Positions 34,128 through 43,720 of a stretch of DNA of 52,265 bases are shown here, piece by piece. The notes beneath the pieces were generated by a model. The model was not told where the DNA came from. It ran no database searches and saw only the letters and a program-made list of their open reading frames with translations. Source of the stretch: Ruminococcus sp. (lineage in GTDB: Bacteria; Bacillota; Clostridia; Oscillospirales; Acutalibacteraceae); contig JAFRDE010000027.1 in assembly GCA_017403985.1 (NCBI GenBank), forward strand, positions 1 to 52,265. Reading direction: 5' to 3'. The position numbers were made by a program, and so were the translations under genes. Numbering within the stretch: position 1 is the first letter of the stretch; each line of letters begins with the position of its first letter.

Positions 34128-34297
34128 CGCCTCCCTTTGGTAAAGGGAGGTAGGTCGGAACTCGTTCCGACTCGGAGGGATTGTATCAATCGCCGATTAC
34201 AACGGCAACCGAATCAAATTGGCTTCTCGCTTTCGCTCAGACAATTATGCAATTCCTCAGTCGCTCCCGCGACAGCTCCCTTTACCAAAGGGAGCCT
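34128..34297. repeat. MITE-like palindromic intergenic repeat (about 170 bp)
   Basis: The left end GCCTCCCTTTGGTAAAGGGAG (34129-34149) and the right end CTCCCTTTACCAAAGGGAGCC (34276-34296) are inverted copies of each other, and each is itself nearly palindromic. An inner small dyad, TCGGAACTCGTTCCGA, sits near 34155. There is no ORF. Such elements with CTCCCTTTGGTAAAGGGAG ends are scattered in many gut Firmicutes genomes, to my knowledge. AATTC occurs close to both outer edges, but a target duplication is not certain. It separates rlmD and murC. Confidence 0.75.
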
Positions 34298-34372
34298 TAT
34301 AATTCCATTATACAATAGTCAAATTTGTTATTTTTCCGATTGTGAAATATGATTTACTATTTGTTTTCACTA

Positions 34373-34401
34373 TTGCACTTTTATCCCTAAAGTGGTAAAA
34401 T
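34373..34401 (+). promoter_or_regulatory. Sigma-A promoter of murC
   Basis: TTGCAC (34373-34378) and TAAAAT (34396-34401) are 17 bases apart. They lie 77 bases before the murC start codon, after the MITE-like repeat. Confidence 0.65.
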
Positions 34402-34478
34402 ATAGGGTACGATAAAGCAATTATCGACCGAATTGCATATACTACTTTCAGATACATCACATAACGAGGGGTAAGAAC

Positions 34479-35858
34479 ATGAACAACGATCATCTTTTAG
34501 ATAATATCAAACACATCCACTTTATCGGCATCGGCGGCTCCGGCATGTGCCCGCTGGCGGAGATCCTGCACAGCGAAGGCTTTGAGTTGTCCGGCAGCGA
34601 CGCGAACGAGGGCGAAACGCTCGACCGCATCCGCAGCTACGGCATCCCCGTACACATGGGTCACCGTGCGGAAAACACCGAAGGCGCGGAGCTGATCGTC
34701 TATACCGCGGCTGTCAAAAAAGACAATCCCGAGCTGGTCGCTGCTGCCGAAAAGGGTATCCCCGCGATTGAGCGCTCCGTCATGCTCGGTATCGTCACCC
34801 GCCGCTATAACCGCTCCATTGCCGTCGCCGGCACGCACGGCAAGACCTCTACCACCGCGATGCTCAGCCAGCTGCTGATCGGCGCGGGCTTCGATCCCTC
34901 CGCGATCATCGGCGGCAAGTTGCCGTTCCTCGGCGGCAACAGCTACGTCGGACACAGCGATATCATCGTATGCGAAGCGTGCGAATACGTCGACACCTTC
35001 CTCGAGCTGACGCCGTTCATCTCCATCATCACCAATGTCGACGCCGACCATCTCGACTACTTCAAGACGCTCGACAATATCAAAAAGAGCTTCAACAAAT
35101 TCTGTCACCTGACCAGCGGTCTGATCGTCTACAACGGCGACGATGAAAACATCCTCGACGTCGTAGAGGATGTCACGATCCCGATGATCACCTTCGGCTT
35201 CCGCAAGACCAACGATTACTATGCCGCGAACCTGCGCGACGTCAAGGGCGCTTATAAGACCTTCGACCTCATGCACAAGGGCGAAAAGCTGTGCGAGATC
35301 GATCTGATGGTTCCCGGAAGACACAATATCTACAACGCGCTTGCCGCGGCTGCGACCGCGCATTATCTCGGCGCGACCCCCGAACAGATCGCCGAAAACC
35401 TCGGCAAGTTCACCGGCGTGCACAGACGCTTTGAGATCCTCGGCTCACCGCGCGGCATCACCGTAGCGGACGACTTCGCGCATCATCCCACAGAGCTGAC
35501 CGCTACCCTCAGCTCCGCGATGGAAATGGGCTTCAGAAAGGTCTGGGCTGTCTTCCAGCCGCATACCTTCTCCCGCACCGCGCTCTTACTCGATGACTTT
35601 GCCAAGGCGCTGAGCATCCCCGACGTCGCGATCATCTCCGAGATCCTGCCCGTTCGCGAGACCAACACCTACAACATCTACAACACCGATCTCGGCGCGA
35701 AGGTACCCGGCAGCATATGTCTCGACACCTTTGAGGAGATCACGCAGTATATCGTCGAGCACGCGCAGGAGGACGACCTCGTCATCACCCTCGGCGGCGG
35801 CAACGTCTACATGTGCGCGAACATGATCCTCAAGGCGCTGAAAACCGAGGACGAATGA
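34479..35858 (+). CDS. murC: UDP-N-acetylmuramate--L-alanine ligase
   Basis: A 459-residue Mur ligase, the usual MurC length. The N-terminal UDP-binding domain has HFIGIGGSGMCPLAEIL (about 14-30). The ATP loop GTHGKTST is at 118-125. Central motifs are CEACEYVDTFLEL and NVDADHLDYF, and the C-terminal domain has VADDFAHHPTE. HIHFIGIGGSGM and DDFAHHPTE are diagnostic for MurC over MurD/E/F. It adds L-alanine to UDP-MurNAc, the first peptide step of peptidoglycan synthesis, in the cytoplasm. It is a stand-alone gene here with its own promoter and a terminator; GAGGGG precedes the ATG. Confidence 0.96.
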   Translation: MNNDHLLDNIKHIHFIGIGGSGMCPLAEILHSEGFELSGSDANEGETLDRIRSYGIPVHMGHRAENTEGAELIVYTAAVKKDNPELVAAAEKGIPAIERSVMLGIVTRRYNRSIAVAGTHGKTSTTAMLSQLLIGAGFDPSAIIGGKLPFLGGNSYVGHSDIIVCEACEYVDTFLELTPFISIITNVDADHLDYFKTLDNIKKSFNKFCHLTSGLIVYNGDDENILDVVEDVTIPMITFGFRKTNDYYAANLRDVKGAYKTFDLMHKGEKLCEIDLMVPGRHNIYNALAAAATAHYLGATPEQIAENLGKFTGVHRRFEILGSPRGITVADDFAHHPTELTATLSSAMEMGFRKVWAVFQPHTFSRTALLLDDFAKALSIPDVAIISEILPVRETNTYNIYNTDLGAKVPGSICLDTFEEITQYIVEHAQEDDLVITLGGGNVYMCANMILKALKTEDE

Positions 35859-35904
35859 CGGTCTGACTGATATTTCAGCTGTGAAATCAAAACATGAATA
35901 CACA

Positions 35905-35937
35905 AAAGCGGCAGACGCAAATCGCACCTGCCGCTTT
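35905..35937. terminator. Bidirectional terminator between murC and the TIR gene
   Basis: AAAGCGGCAG / CTGCCGCTTT is a 10-bp perfect stem with a 13-base loop, ending in TTTATTG on + and TTTTGTG on minus. Confidence 0.82.
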
Positions 35938-35952
35938 ATTGTTTAACCCGCA

Positions 35953-36921
35953 TCATACTTTTGACGCGTTTTCCCATAAATACTCAAATTCATTTCGATA
36001 CAGATCAAAATAGTCTGAATAAGTCGTAAAAATATTCTCGTAATTTGCGTCCATCCTGGGATTGCCGTAGGTATAATAGGTAACGTTGACGGTATCGAGC
36101 TCGCTGTCAGACATATGGATGGAATAATACTGTCTGAGCAGCGGAATATCCGACAACCTCAGTTCCATATTCGGATTATCATCCGCAGCATACTCTTTCC
36201 ATTCTTCGACACATTCGGAAAAAGCGGTATAACGTCTCCTCTTATTGCTGTGACGCATATGCTTCGCAACGCTCTCGGCAGCGTCAGCCGTATTGATCAA
36301 CACCCTGACGGGTATCTTCTCCCGCTTGAATCTATCCAATATGTCTAACAGGATATCATCCCGGAACCAGATATCTCCGCCATGAGTCGCGATATCGACT
36401 CCCGTTATCTTATCCTGTGATTCCAGCGCGTTGAGGAAGTACCGCTGCTGCGCGGTAAGCCGACTGTTTCCGGAGCTGTCTTTTCCTTTCCCGATAAAGC
36501 TGATCAGCTTATCGATCATAGCGGTCAGGTACTCATTTGACTCCACGACGCCGTTCTGGAATCTGATGCTGTGCATCTCCTTAGGGATGCGGGGATCCCA
36601 CTCATCCGGCCATTGAAAGCCCGAACACATGACGGGGATGATCGGTTTTTCCAGTTCAATCGCTCTCAAAACCTCTTTACGCACCCAATCCTCTTCATCA
36701 ACACACCCGTCCAGTGCAGCGGGAGGCAGCACCAGAATAAAGCTGCTGCTGTTTCCGATAGCGCTGTAAAGCTCCTCGTTAAAGTTGCCGGAACGGAGCT
36801 TTTCTCTGTCCAGAAAAGCAAGGACTCCCTTATCCAGCAGCTTATCGTATAAAGTCTGAGCAATAAAAAAACCGTTATCTCTACGATAGCTGATAAACGC
36901 GTCATATTTACAGTTTCCCAT
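35953..36921 (-). CDS. TIR-domain protein
   Basis: A 322-residue protein. The N-terminal TIR domain (1-140) has the signature KYDAFISYRR, a DREKLRSGNF BB-loop region and FILVLPPAAL. The EDWVRKEVLRAIE helix places Glu83 (W79-x3-E) at the position of the NAD-cleaving glutamate of TIR enzymes. PIIPVMCSG follows. The second half (170-320) is an unrecognised domain with GVDIATHGGDIWFRDDILLD and VRVLINTADAAE. Bacterial TIR proteins often act as NADases in phage defence or signalling. A TIR plus sensor-like domain fits that, but no partner system is adjacent. A hairpin-rich element edge lies just upstream. Confidence 0.82.
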   Translation of the reverse strand: MGNCKYDAFISYRRDNGFFIAQTLYDKLLDKGVLAFLDREKLRSGNFNEELYSAIGNSSSFILVLPPAALDGCVDEEDWVRKEVLRAIELEKPIIPVMCSGFQWPDEWDPRIPKEMHSIRFQNGVVESNEYLTAMIDKLISFIGKGKDSSGNSRLTAQQRYFLNALESQDKITGVDIATHGGDIWFRDDILLDILDRFKREKIPVRVLINTADAAESVAKHMRHSNKRRRYTAFSECVEEWKEYAADDNPNMELRLSDIPLLRQYYSIHMSDSELDTVNVTYYTYGNPRMDANYENIFTTYSDYFDLYRNEFEYLWENASKV

Positions 36922-37117
36922 TCACTCAGCACCGCCCTTTCTTTTTTCATTATACATACATCAAAATGAATATGAGAGCTATTATGTAAAGGGTAGTTTC
37001 TACTACCTTAGTACATATGACTGCGGCTCATTTGTGGTGAATTGAAAAGCAGTTATAGGAAAGGAGTATAATCTGTTATCCAAACTGTAAAAAATATCGC
37101 TACGAAAGGAGCCTGTT

Positions 37118-37495
37118 ATGGATCAGAAAACTATTTTTGAACAGCTTGGCGGCACATACAGCCGACAGGGAGATTATTTGCTCCCAAATCTCACCTTGCC
37201 CGATACAAAGGAATATGTGATCGGCAAGTACGGACATATGCGGCAAAGGTATCTCAAAAAGCACCGTCCGATTCTCTACACAAGCTTGCTTACCTCTTGC
37301 AAGCTGTCCGAGCATTTAGCCGATATTGAGGAAGAATGCAGCGAACGTGTGGATAGCCTTGTAAAAGCTATGGCTAATCAGGAAGGAGTTACCGAAGCAC
37401 TCAAAGCTGCTGACCAAATGGCGTGGGTGCGCCGTATGAATAATATCCGCAACCGTGCCGAAGAAATCGTATTGAATGAAATTGTATATGTATAG
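37118..37495 (+). CDS. tnpV: TnpV family transposon-encoded protein
   Basis: A 125-residue protein matching TnpV of Tn4451-like elements. It shows the GGTYSRQGDYLLPNLTLP start, the central RQRYLKKHRPILYTSLLTSCKL and the C-terminal AWVRRMNNIRNRAEEIVL. The role of TnpV is not firmly known; some reports treat it as accessory to excision. GAAAGGAG lies 8 bases before the ATG. A perfect 14-bp terminator hairpin follows at once. It marks the left part of the mobilizable element. Confidence 0.85.
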   Translation: MDQKTIFEQLGGTYSRQGDYLLPNLTLPDTKEYVIGKYGHMRQRYLKKHRPILYTSLLTSCKLSEHLADIEEECSERVDSLVKAMANQEGVTEALKAADQMAWVRRMNNIRNRAEEIVLNEIVYV

Positions 37496-37497
37496 CA

Positions 37498-37537
37498 AAA
37501 GCCCGTTGTCAGCGTTAATTCGTTGACAACGGGCTTT
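37498..37537. terminator. Bidirectional terminator after tnpV
   Basis: AAAGCCCGTTGTCA / TGACAACGGGCTTT is a 14-bp perfect stem. It lies between tnpV (+) and the converging YhcG-type nuclease gene (-). Confidence 0.88.
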
Positions 37538-37549
37538 ATATGTCAGCTA

Positions 37550-38569
37550 TTAGTTTAATTTCTGATAATCATCAAGGTTAAGCTCCTTCTTAAATTCTTC
37601 CTCCGTAGGAAGATAGAGCTTGTATTTTGAAGCAAAGATTTGTGTGTTTTCTTCGGATAGTGTGTATTTGACTACGGAATCGCTCTTATCAGCGCAAAGC
37701 ACTATGCCAATTGGCGGATTGTCGCCTTCATTCATCAATTCTCGTGTGTAGTAGTTGACGTACATCTGCATTTGTCCTAAATCCTGATGTGTCAGCTTGC
37801 CGACCTTCAAATCAATCAATACAAAGCATTTCAGAATGTAGTTGTAGAATACGAGGTCGATATAAAAATGCTCGCCGTCAAAGGTGATATGCTTTTGTCT
37901 TGCTACAAAGGAAAAACCTCTACCAAGCTCTAACAGGAATTTTTGCAGATGGTTGATTAACGCCTGTTCTAAATCCTTTTCATAGAAATTCGGATTAGGA
38001 TTCAGATCAAGGAATTCAAGCACATATGGATCACGGATAATCTTCTCATACTCCGGTTTCGGCTCCAACTGTTCAATTTCAGATGATACCGATTCTTTGT
38101 TTTGGCTTGATAGCAGTCTTTCGTAAAAGAATGAGTTGATTTGTCTGTCGAGTTGCCGGACACTCCAGCCGGATTTGATGCATTCCTCTGTATAAAACTC
38201 TCTACGCACTTTGTCGTCAATACGCATTAACTTTTGATAATGCGACCAGCTCAATTCAGCAGACAGTGTCTGCTGAATTGGAAAACACAGATAAAACTTC
38301 CTCATGTTCCTTAAATTGGTTTCCGAAAAGCCTTTGCCAAATTCAAGAGTGAGCTTATCAGATAAATACTTTATAAGATTTTTGCCGTATTCACTCCTGT
38401 CGTTATCACCGCAGGCTTTATATATTTGCTCGCCGATCTCCCAATAGGCAAATACCATAGCGGAATTGACCGCAGTATAGACCTTTTGCTGTGCGGTAAT
38501 AATGCTGTGCCGTATTGAGTTATATGTGTTCTCTGAATTGCTGCTGTTTGTAATAATCTCATTTGCCAT
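37550..38569 (-). CDS. YhcG-type PD-(D/E)XK nuclease family protein (DUF1016)
   Basis: A 339-residue protein with the two DUF1016 parts. The N-terminal helical region (1-150) has VFAYWEIGEQIYK, LSWSHYQKLMRI and GWSVRQLDRQI, the YhcG signature. The C-terminal PD-(D/E)XK nuclease (about 190-320) has HFYIDLVFYN and FVLIDLKVGKLTHQD, i.e. Asp and the DLK catalytic pair, then QMQMYVNYY. YhcG proteins are Holliday-junction-like/endonuclease relatives, sometimes next to restriction systems; the function is unknown. It is on the minus strand with the DUF6076-like gene 18 bases upstream, probably one operon inside the mobile element. Confidence 0.87.
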   Translation of the reverse strand: MANEIITNSSNSENTYNSIRHSIITAQQKVYTAVNSAMVFAYWEIGEQIYKACGDNDRSEYGKNLIKYLSDKLTLEFGKGFSETNLRNMRKFYLCFPIQQTLSAELSWSHYQKLMRIDDKVRREFYTEECIKSGWSVRQLDRQINSFFYERLLSSQNKESVSSEIEQLEPKPEYEKIIRDPYVLEFLDLNPNPNFYEKDLEQALINHLQKFLLELGRGFSFVARQKHITFDGEHFYIDLVFYNYILKCFVLIDLKVGKLTHQDLGQMQMYVNYYTRELMNEGDNPPIGIVLCADKSDSVVKYTLSEENTQIFASKYKLYLPTEEEFKKELNLDDYQKLN

Positions 38570-38587
38570 CTTCTATCACCTTACCAA

Positions 38588-39511
38588 TTAGTTTGTTTCA
38601 TCTTCATCAGTCGTTTTGTTTTTCGCCCTGTTCTTATACACGTTATACTGATTCTTACAGCGTGGGCTGCAAAAGACAGCGCTTGGTCGGCTTGCTACAA
38701 AGAATTTGGAACATTTCTTGCACACCCTCATAGGATTGTGTTCATCCGTCAGCATAAAGGATAACATCAATTGTATGCCAAGCAGGAGCGAATGGAAATC
38801 ACATACAAGCGTAGGCTGTTCAAGCAGCTCAATGTGATAGCTCGGAGCGTTACCGTCAAACGCACGGATACTCTGTCGCATTAGCTGTTTGTAATCTTCG
38901 TCCAGCTTATCATAGTCATTGTAATACAGAAACACTGTCGTAACGTTAAATGCCCAATCGGTAAACACCTGCTTCATCCACTCATAGCTCTCGGCATACT
39001 GACGCTGAAAGCTCATATTGACCGCCATCGGTCTGTCGCTCATTGTCATGGCGAGCGCCATCATCATATTGTCACCTTCAATATTCCATAATGATTCCAC
39101 GCTTCGCTTTACTACATCGAGTTTGTCAAAGGGGAAGAACAGATTGAGATAATCTTCGGTTGACATTGTTTCCTTTTTGATAAAACGGTTTTTCGGCAGA
39201 TACACCGCTTCATAGTCCATAAAGGAAGGTGTAGTCGGCAATGCCGTCATCAATCCGAACAGCCCATACTTTTCCGCAAAGGCTTTTATTTCGGCTTGTA
39301 TTTCTTCATCATCCTGTTCCTGCTTCATACCCAAGCGCCCGATATACAGAGCATCCAAAACTAACTGCTGATACTCCTTCAACGGATCGTATATTGTAGG
39401 CTGTGCGTTGGAGCAGGCGGTCAAATACAGCTTGCCGTTTTCAGCTTGTTTCCATTCATATTCGCTATATAGTACCCAAGTTGAATTGGAATGTTCAAAT
39501 TGAAAGCTCAT
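38588..39511 (-). CDS. DUF6076-like protein with C-terminal zinc finger
   Basis: A 307-residue protein. Most of it is a helical region without clear motifs. The C-terminal 40 residues have CKKCSKFFVASRPSAVFC and CKNQYNVYKNRAKNK, a treble-clef-like four-Cys zinc finger followed by a basic helix. The same tail form occurs in two other proteins of this element. I associate the whole with DUF6076. The ATG at 39511 is chosen; four codons upstream there is an in-frame TTG (39523), but it has no better ribosome site. It is likely a DNA-binding accessory protein of the element. Confidence 0.7.
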   Translation of the reverse strand: MSFQFEHSNSTWVLYSEYEWKQAENGKLYLTACSNAQPTIYDPLKEYQQLVLDALYIGRLGMKQEQDDEEIQAEIKAFAEKYGLFGLMTALPTTPSFMDYEAVYLPKNRFIKKETMSTEDYLNLFFPFDKLDVVKRSVESLWNIEGDNMMMALAMTMSDRPMAVNMSFQRQYAESYEWMKQVFTDWAFNVTTVFLYYNDYDKLDEDYKQLMRQSIRAFDGNAPSYHIELLEQPTLVCDFHSLLLGIQLMLSFMLTDEHNPMRVCKKCSKFFVASRPSAVFCSPRCKNQYNVYKNRAKNKTTDEDETN

Positions 39512-39559
39512 ATCTATCACCAATGTAATCTGAAATTGGAATAATATATTACTATTATA

Positions 39560-40276
39560 CTAATTGCCCTTGCTACCGTCAAGGGCTTTTTCTATAAATA
39601 GCTTTTCTTCCATCGTGAGAGGATAACCTTTTTCTTTGCGGCTCAATAACACTTTTAGTAATGCTTTATGTATCTTCTTCAAGGCGGTCGCTCTGACCTT
39701 GCGGATATTACGGTCGGATTGCTCTCTGATTTTGCCGAGAGCTTTTGTACTTGTTCCTCGCACGATATTGTTAAAGATGATTTCCTTGTGATCATCAGAT
39801 AGTTTATTCAATATCTTTGACAAATCACCGTCGGTCACCAATTCGTTAATCTCAAACGGACAATGAAAGATAGCGTCGATATAATCACCCTTGCGGATTT
39901 GTTTTAGCAACACATCATTGACATCATAAGGAATAATCTCGCCGTCAAGCGCAGCGCCGTAATCAAGCGGAATATCCAAACCGCTCCGACTGACTTCGTG
40001 ATAACGCTCCCTGCGCTCACGGTTATTGTCAAGACGATTCCACCAAGATACCACATTCTGAAAATCAGCGGTTGTCCTTGCGGCGTTCTCCAATCTGGCG
40101 AGCGCTTCACGCTGTAAATCTCTTTTTAGCTTTTTGGTTTCGGGCGGCTCGTCGATCTGCGGCGGTTCTTCGTCTTGTTCGAGCAGTACTTCCAATTCAG
40201 CCTGATGTTCGTCGGCTAACGCTTCGGCGAGCTGTTCTTCTTCCTGCTCGGCTAATAGTTCTTCGTATTCATCCAC
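39560..40276 (-). CDS. Sigma-70-like / HTH regulator of the element
   Basis: A 238-residue protein. The first 60 residues are very acidic (Glu/Asp/Gln-rich). Residues 60-140 hold a helical region. Near residues 150-200 LSDDHKEIIFNNIVRG then KALGKIREQSDRNIRKVRATAL is a sigma region-4-like helix-turn-helix. Mobilizable elements of Firmicutes often carry such sigma-like regulators. The target promoters are unknown. GTG at 40276 is preferred because GGGAGG lies 10 bases before it; the longer TTG start would include the ribosome site. Minus strand, diverging from the cysteine-rich VLP gene. Confidence 0.7.
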   Translation of the reverse strand: MDEYEELLAEQEEEQLAEALADEHQAELEVLLEQDEEPPQIDEPPETKKLKRDLQREALARLENAARTTADFQNVVSWWNRLDNNRERRERYHEVSRSGLDIPLDYGAALDGEIIPYDVNDVLLKQIRKGDYIDAIFHCPFEINELVTDGDLSKILNKLSDDHKEIIFNNIVRGTSTKALGKIREQSDRNIRKVRATALKKIHKALLKVLLSRKEKGYPLTMEEKLFIEKALDGSKGN

Positions 40277-40417
40277 CGCAAATTCACCTCCCAAAATATT
40301 TTTAAAAATTTTTCAAAAACAGTTCCGCAAACCGTACCGAATTTCTCCTATATATGGAGGGGTAATCTGTTTTCTTTATTTCAGATTACTTCTATCAATA
40401 AAGAAGGAGGAAACGTT

Positions 40418-40774
40418 ATGGCAGAATTATCAAAAAGAGATAAAAACCGTATCAGAAAACACGTTACTAAATGTTGCGCCAACTACAGCAAAGAGTACGG
40501 CTGCCTGCCGCTTGAAACGGAGTGCTATATGTTCAGCGTAGGCTTTACCGACAGCAAGCTGTGCAAGTATTACGAGCAAGCTGTATTACCTACCGACGCC
40601 GAGTTGTTCGCTTTGTTCAAAGGCATACCCACTAAGAAGTGCCAACAATGCGGCAAGCTCTTTGCTTCTGTTGGACGAAAGGCGTATTGTTCAGAGCAAT
40701 GTGCCGCAGAAGCTCGCCGTCTGTATTCAGCAGAACGTGTTAAAAGACACCGCCAAAAGAAAGCTGAAAAGTAA
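40418..40774 (+). CDS. Cysteine-rich VLP domain protein
   Basis: A 118-residue protein. The N-terminal half has KCCANYSKEYGCLPLETECYMF, the signature of the cysteine-rich VLP family found on Firmicute mobile elements. The C-terminal half is a zinc finger (CQQCGKLFASVGRKAYC and CAAEARRLYSAERVKRHRQ) with a very basic end. It probably binds DNA or RNA. GGAGG precedes the ATG by 7 bases. It is followed by a terminator, and by tnpW and the recombinase gene 160 bases downstream. Confidence 0.83.
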   Translation: MAELSKRDKNRIRKHVTKCCANYSKEYGCLPLETECYMFSVGFTDSKLCKYYEQAVLPTDAELFALFKGIPTKKCQQCGKLFASVGRKAYCSEQCAAEARRLYSAERVKRHRQKKAEK

Positions 40775-40780
40775 CGCTTT

Positions 40781-40826
40781 TGCTCTCTGAAAGCCACTGT
40801 TCAAGCGGCTTTTGGAGAGCATTTTT
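40781..40826 (+). terminator. Rho-independent terminator after the VLP gene
   Basis: TGCTCTC..AAAGCC / GGCTTT..GAGAGCA form a two-part stem with a 12-base loop, followed by TTTTT. Confidence 0.75.
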
Positions 40827-40936
40827 GCGCAGCTAAGGTGTTTTTATCAATGTTTCACTTTAGGGGTTACAGAGTAAGGAACTGACTAAATTCATTATAC
40901 ACAAATCTATTTTAAAATTCAATGGGAGGTAATATT

Positions 40937-43037
<2,101 letters not shown>

Positions 43038-43043
43038 CGCTGC

Positions 43044-43080
43044 GGCGGCTTGTGAGAGCAATTTCACAAGCCGCCTTTTT
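43044..43080 (+). terminator. Rho-independent terminator after the recombinase gene
   Basis: GGCGGCTTGTGA / TCACAAGCCGCC is a 12-bp perfect stem with an 8-base loop, then TTTTT. Confidence 0.9.
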
Positions 43081-43100
43081 GATTGGAGGAAAACTATTTG

Positions 43101-43298
43101 ATGAATTTTACTGAGAAAGATTATTTACAGGCAAAGCACAGACTGGAAGAAGCGCAGGCTCGCAACCGTGTGAAGGAACGCAAAGCACGAACACATCGGC
43201 TTATTCAAGAGGGAGCTATCTTAGAGAAGGCACTTCCTCAAGTACGGCAAATGTCACTGGAACAGTTGGAGGACTATCTATGCAGTTTAATCAAATAA
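43101..43298 (+). CDS. DUF3847-like small protein
   Basis: A 65-residue, highly charged helical protein. It reads KDYLQAKHRLEEAQARNRVK then RKARTHRLIQEGAILEKAL and ends EQLEDYLCSLIK. The R-L-I-x-x-G-A-x-L/I-E pattern resembles DUF3847 proteins found upstream of MobA/MobL relaxases. It may assist the relaxase at oriT, which lies directly downstream; this is inferred from position. The ATG at 43101 is preferred; GGAGG at 43085-43089 lies 11 bases upstream, and a TTG at 43098 is an alternative. Confidence 0.72.
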   Translation: MNFTEKDYLQAKHRLEEAQARNRVKERKARTHRLIQEGAILEKALPQVRQMSLEQLEDYLCSLIK

Positions 43299-43349
43299 TC
43301 ATTATCAACGGAACGCTTTGAGTAATCGGAGCGTTTCTTCTTTTATCCC

Positions 43350-43398
43350 GAAGGGCGCACTTACTCACCACTGCCAAAACTCGCAGAGTTTTGGGCAG
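43350..43398 (-). other. oriT with IncQ-type nic sequence
   Basis: On the minus strand TAAGTGCGCCCT (43363-43352) is the core nic sequence shared by RSF1010 (IncQ) and several Gram-positive plasmids. Seven bases 5' of it is a 12-bp inverted repeat (CTGCC..AAAACTC / GAGTTTTGGCAG, 43371-43398), the same layout as RSF1010 oriT. The relaxase gene follows at 43721. The remaining stretch to 43720 holds several more small hairpins (TTTCAAC/GTTGAAA, GGCTCC/GGAGCC, GCGGTTGT/ACAACCGC) but no credible ORF. Confidence 0.8.
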
Positions 43399-43720
43399 CG
43401 GCGGTATTTCAACCTTCGTTGAAACCGTGCGCTCTCCGAGGGTTGCGGCTCCGTCGGAGCCTTGCGGAAGCTGCCGCAGAGCCGTCACCTTCCGTGCGGT
43501 TGTCCGTCCTACAACCGCATTGTCAACGCTGTACCACAGCCTTGACAGTGTGGGTATCGCTGCAGCGACACCCTGTATTGCTCATAAGAATTCGCAATAT
43601 TTTTTGCTCCGCCGTTGCAGAAACTTGATCTTACAATCTTAGTTTTTCAAAGGAGGATTGGATGCAACGTCACGTTGCAAAAGAAACAAAAATACTATCC
43701 GAAAGGATTGATTATATGTT

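Noticed and set aside
34497-35423. Minus-strand ORF (308 codons) opposite murC
   Set aside because: murC is certain from its motifs; the opposite frame is a codon-bias shadow.
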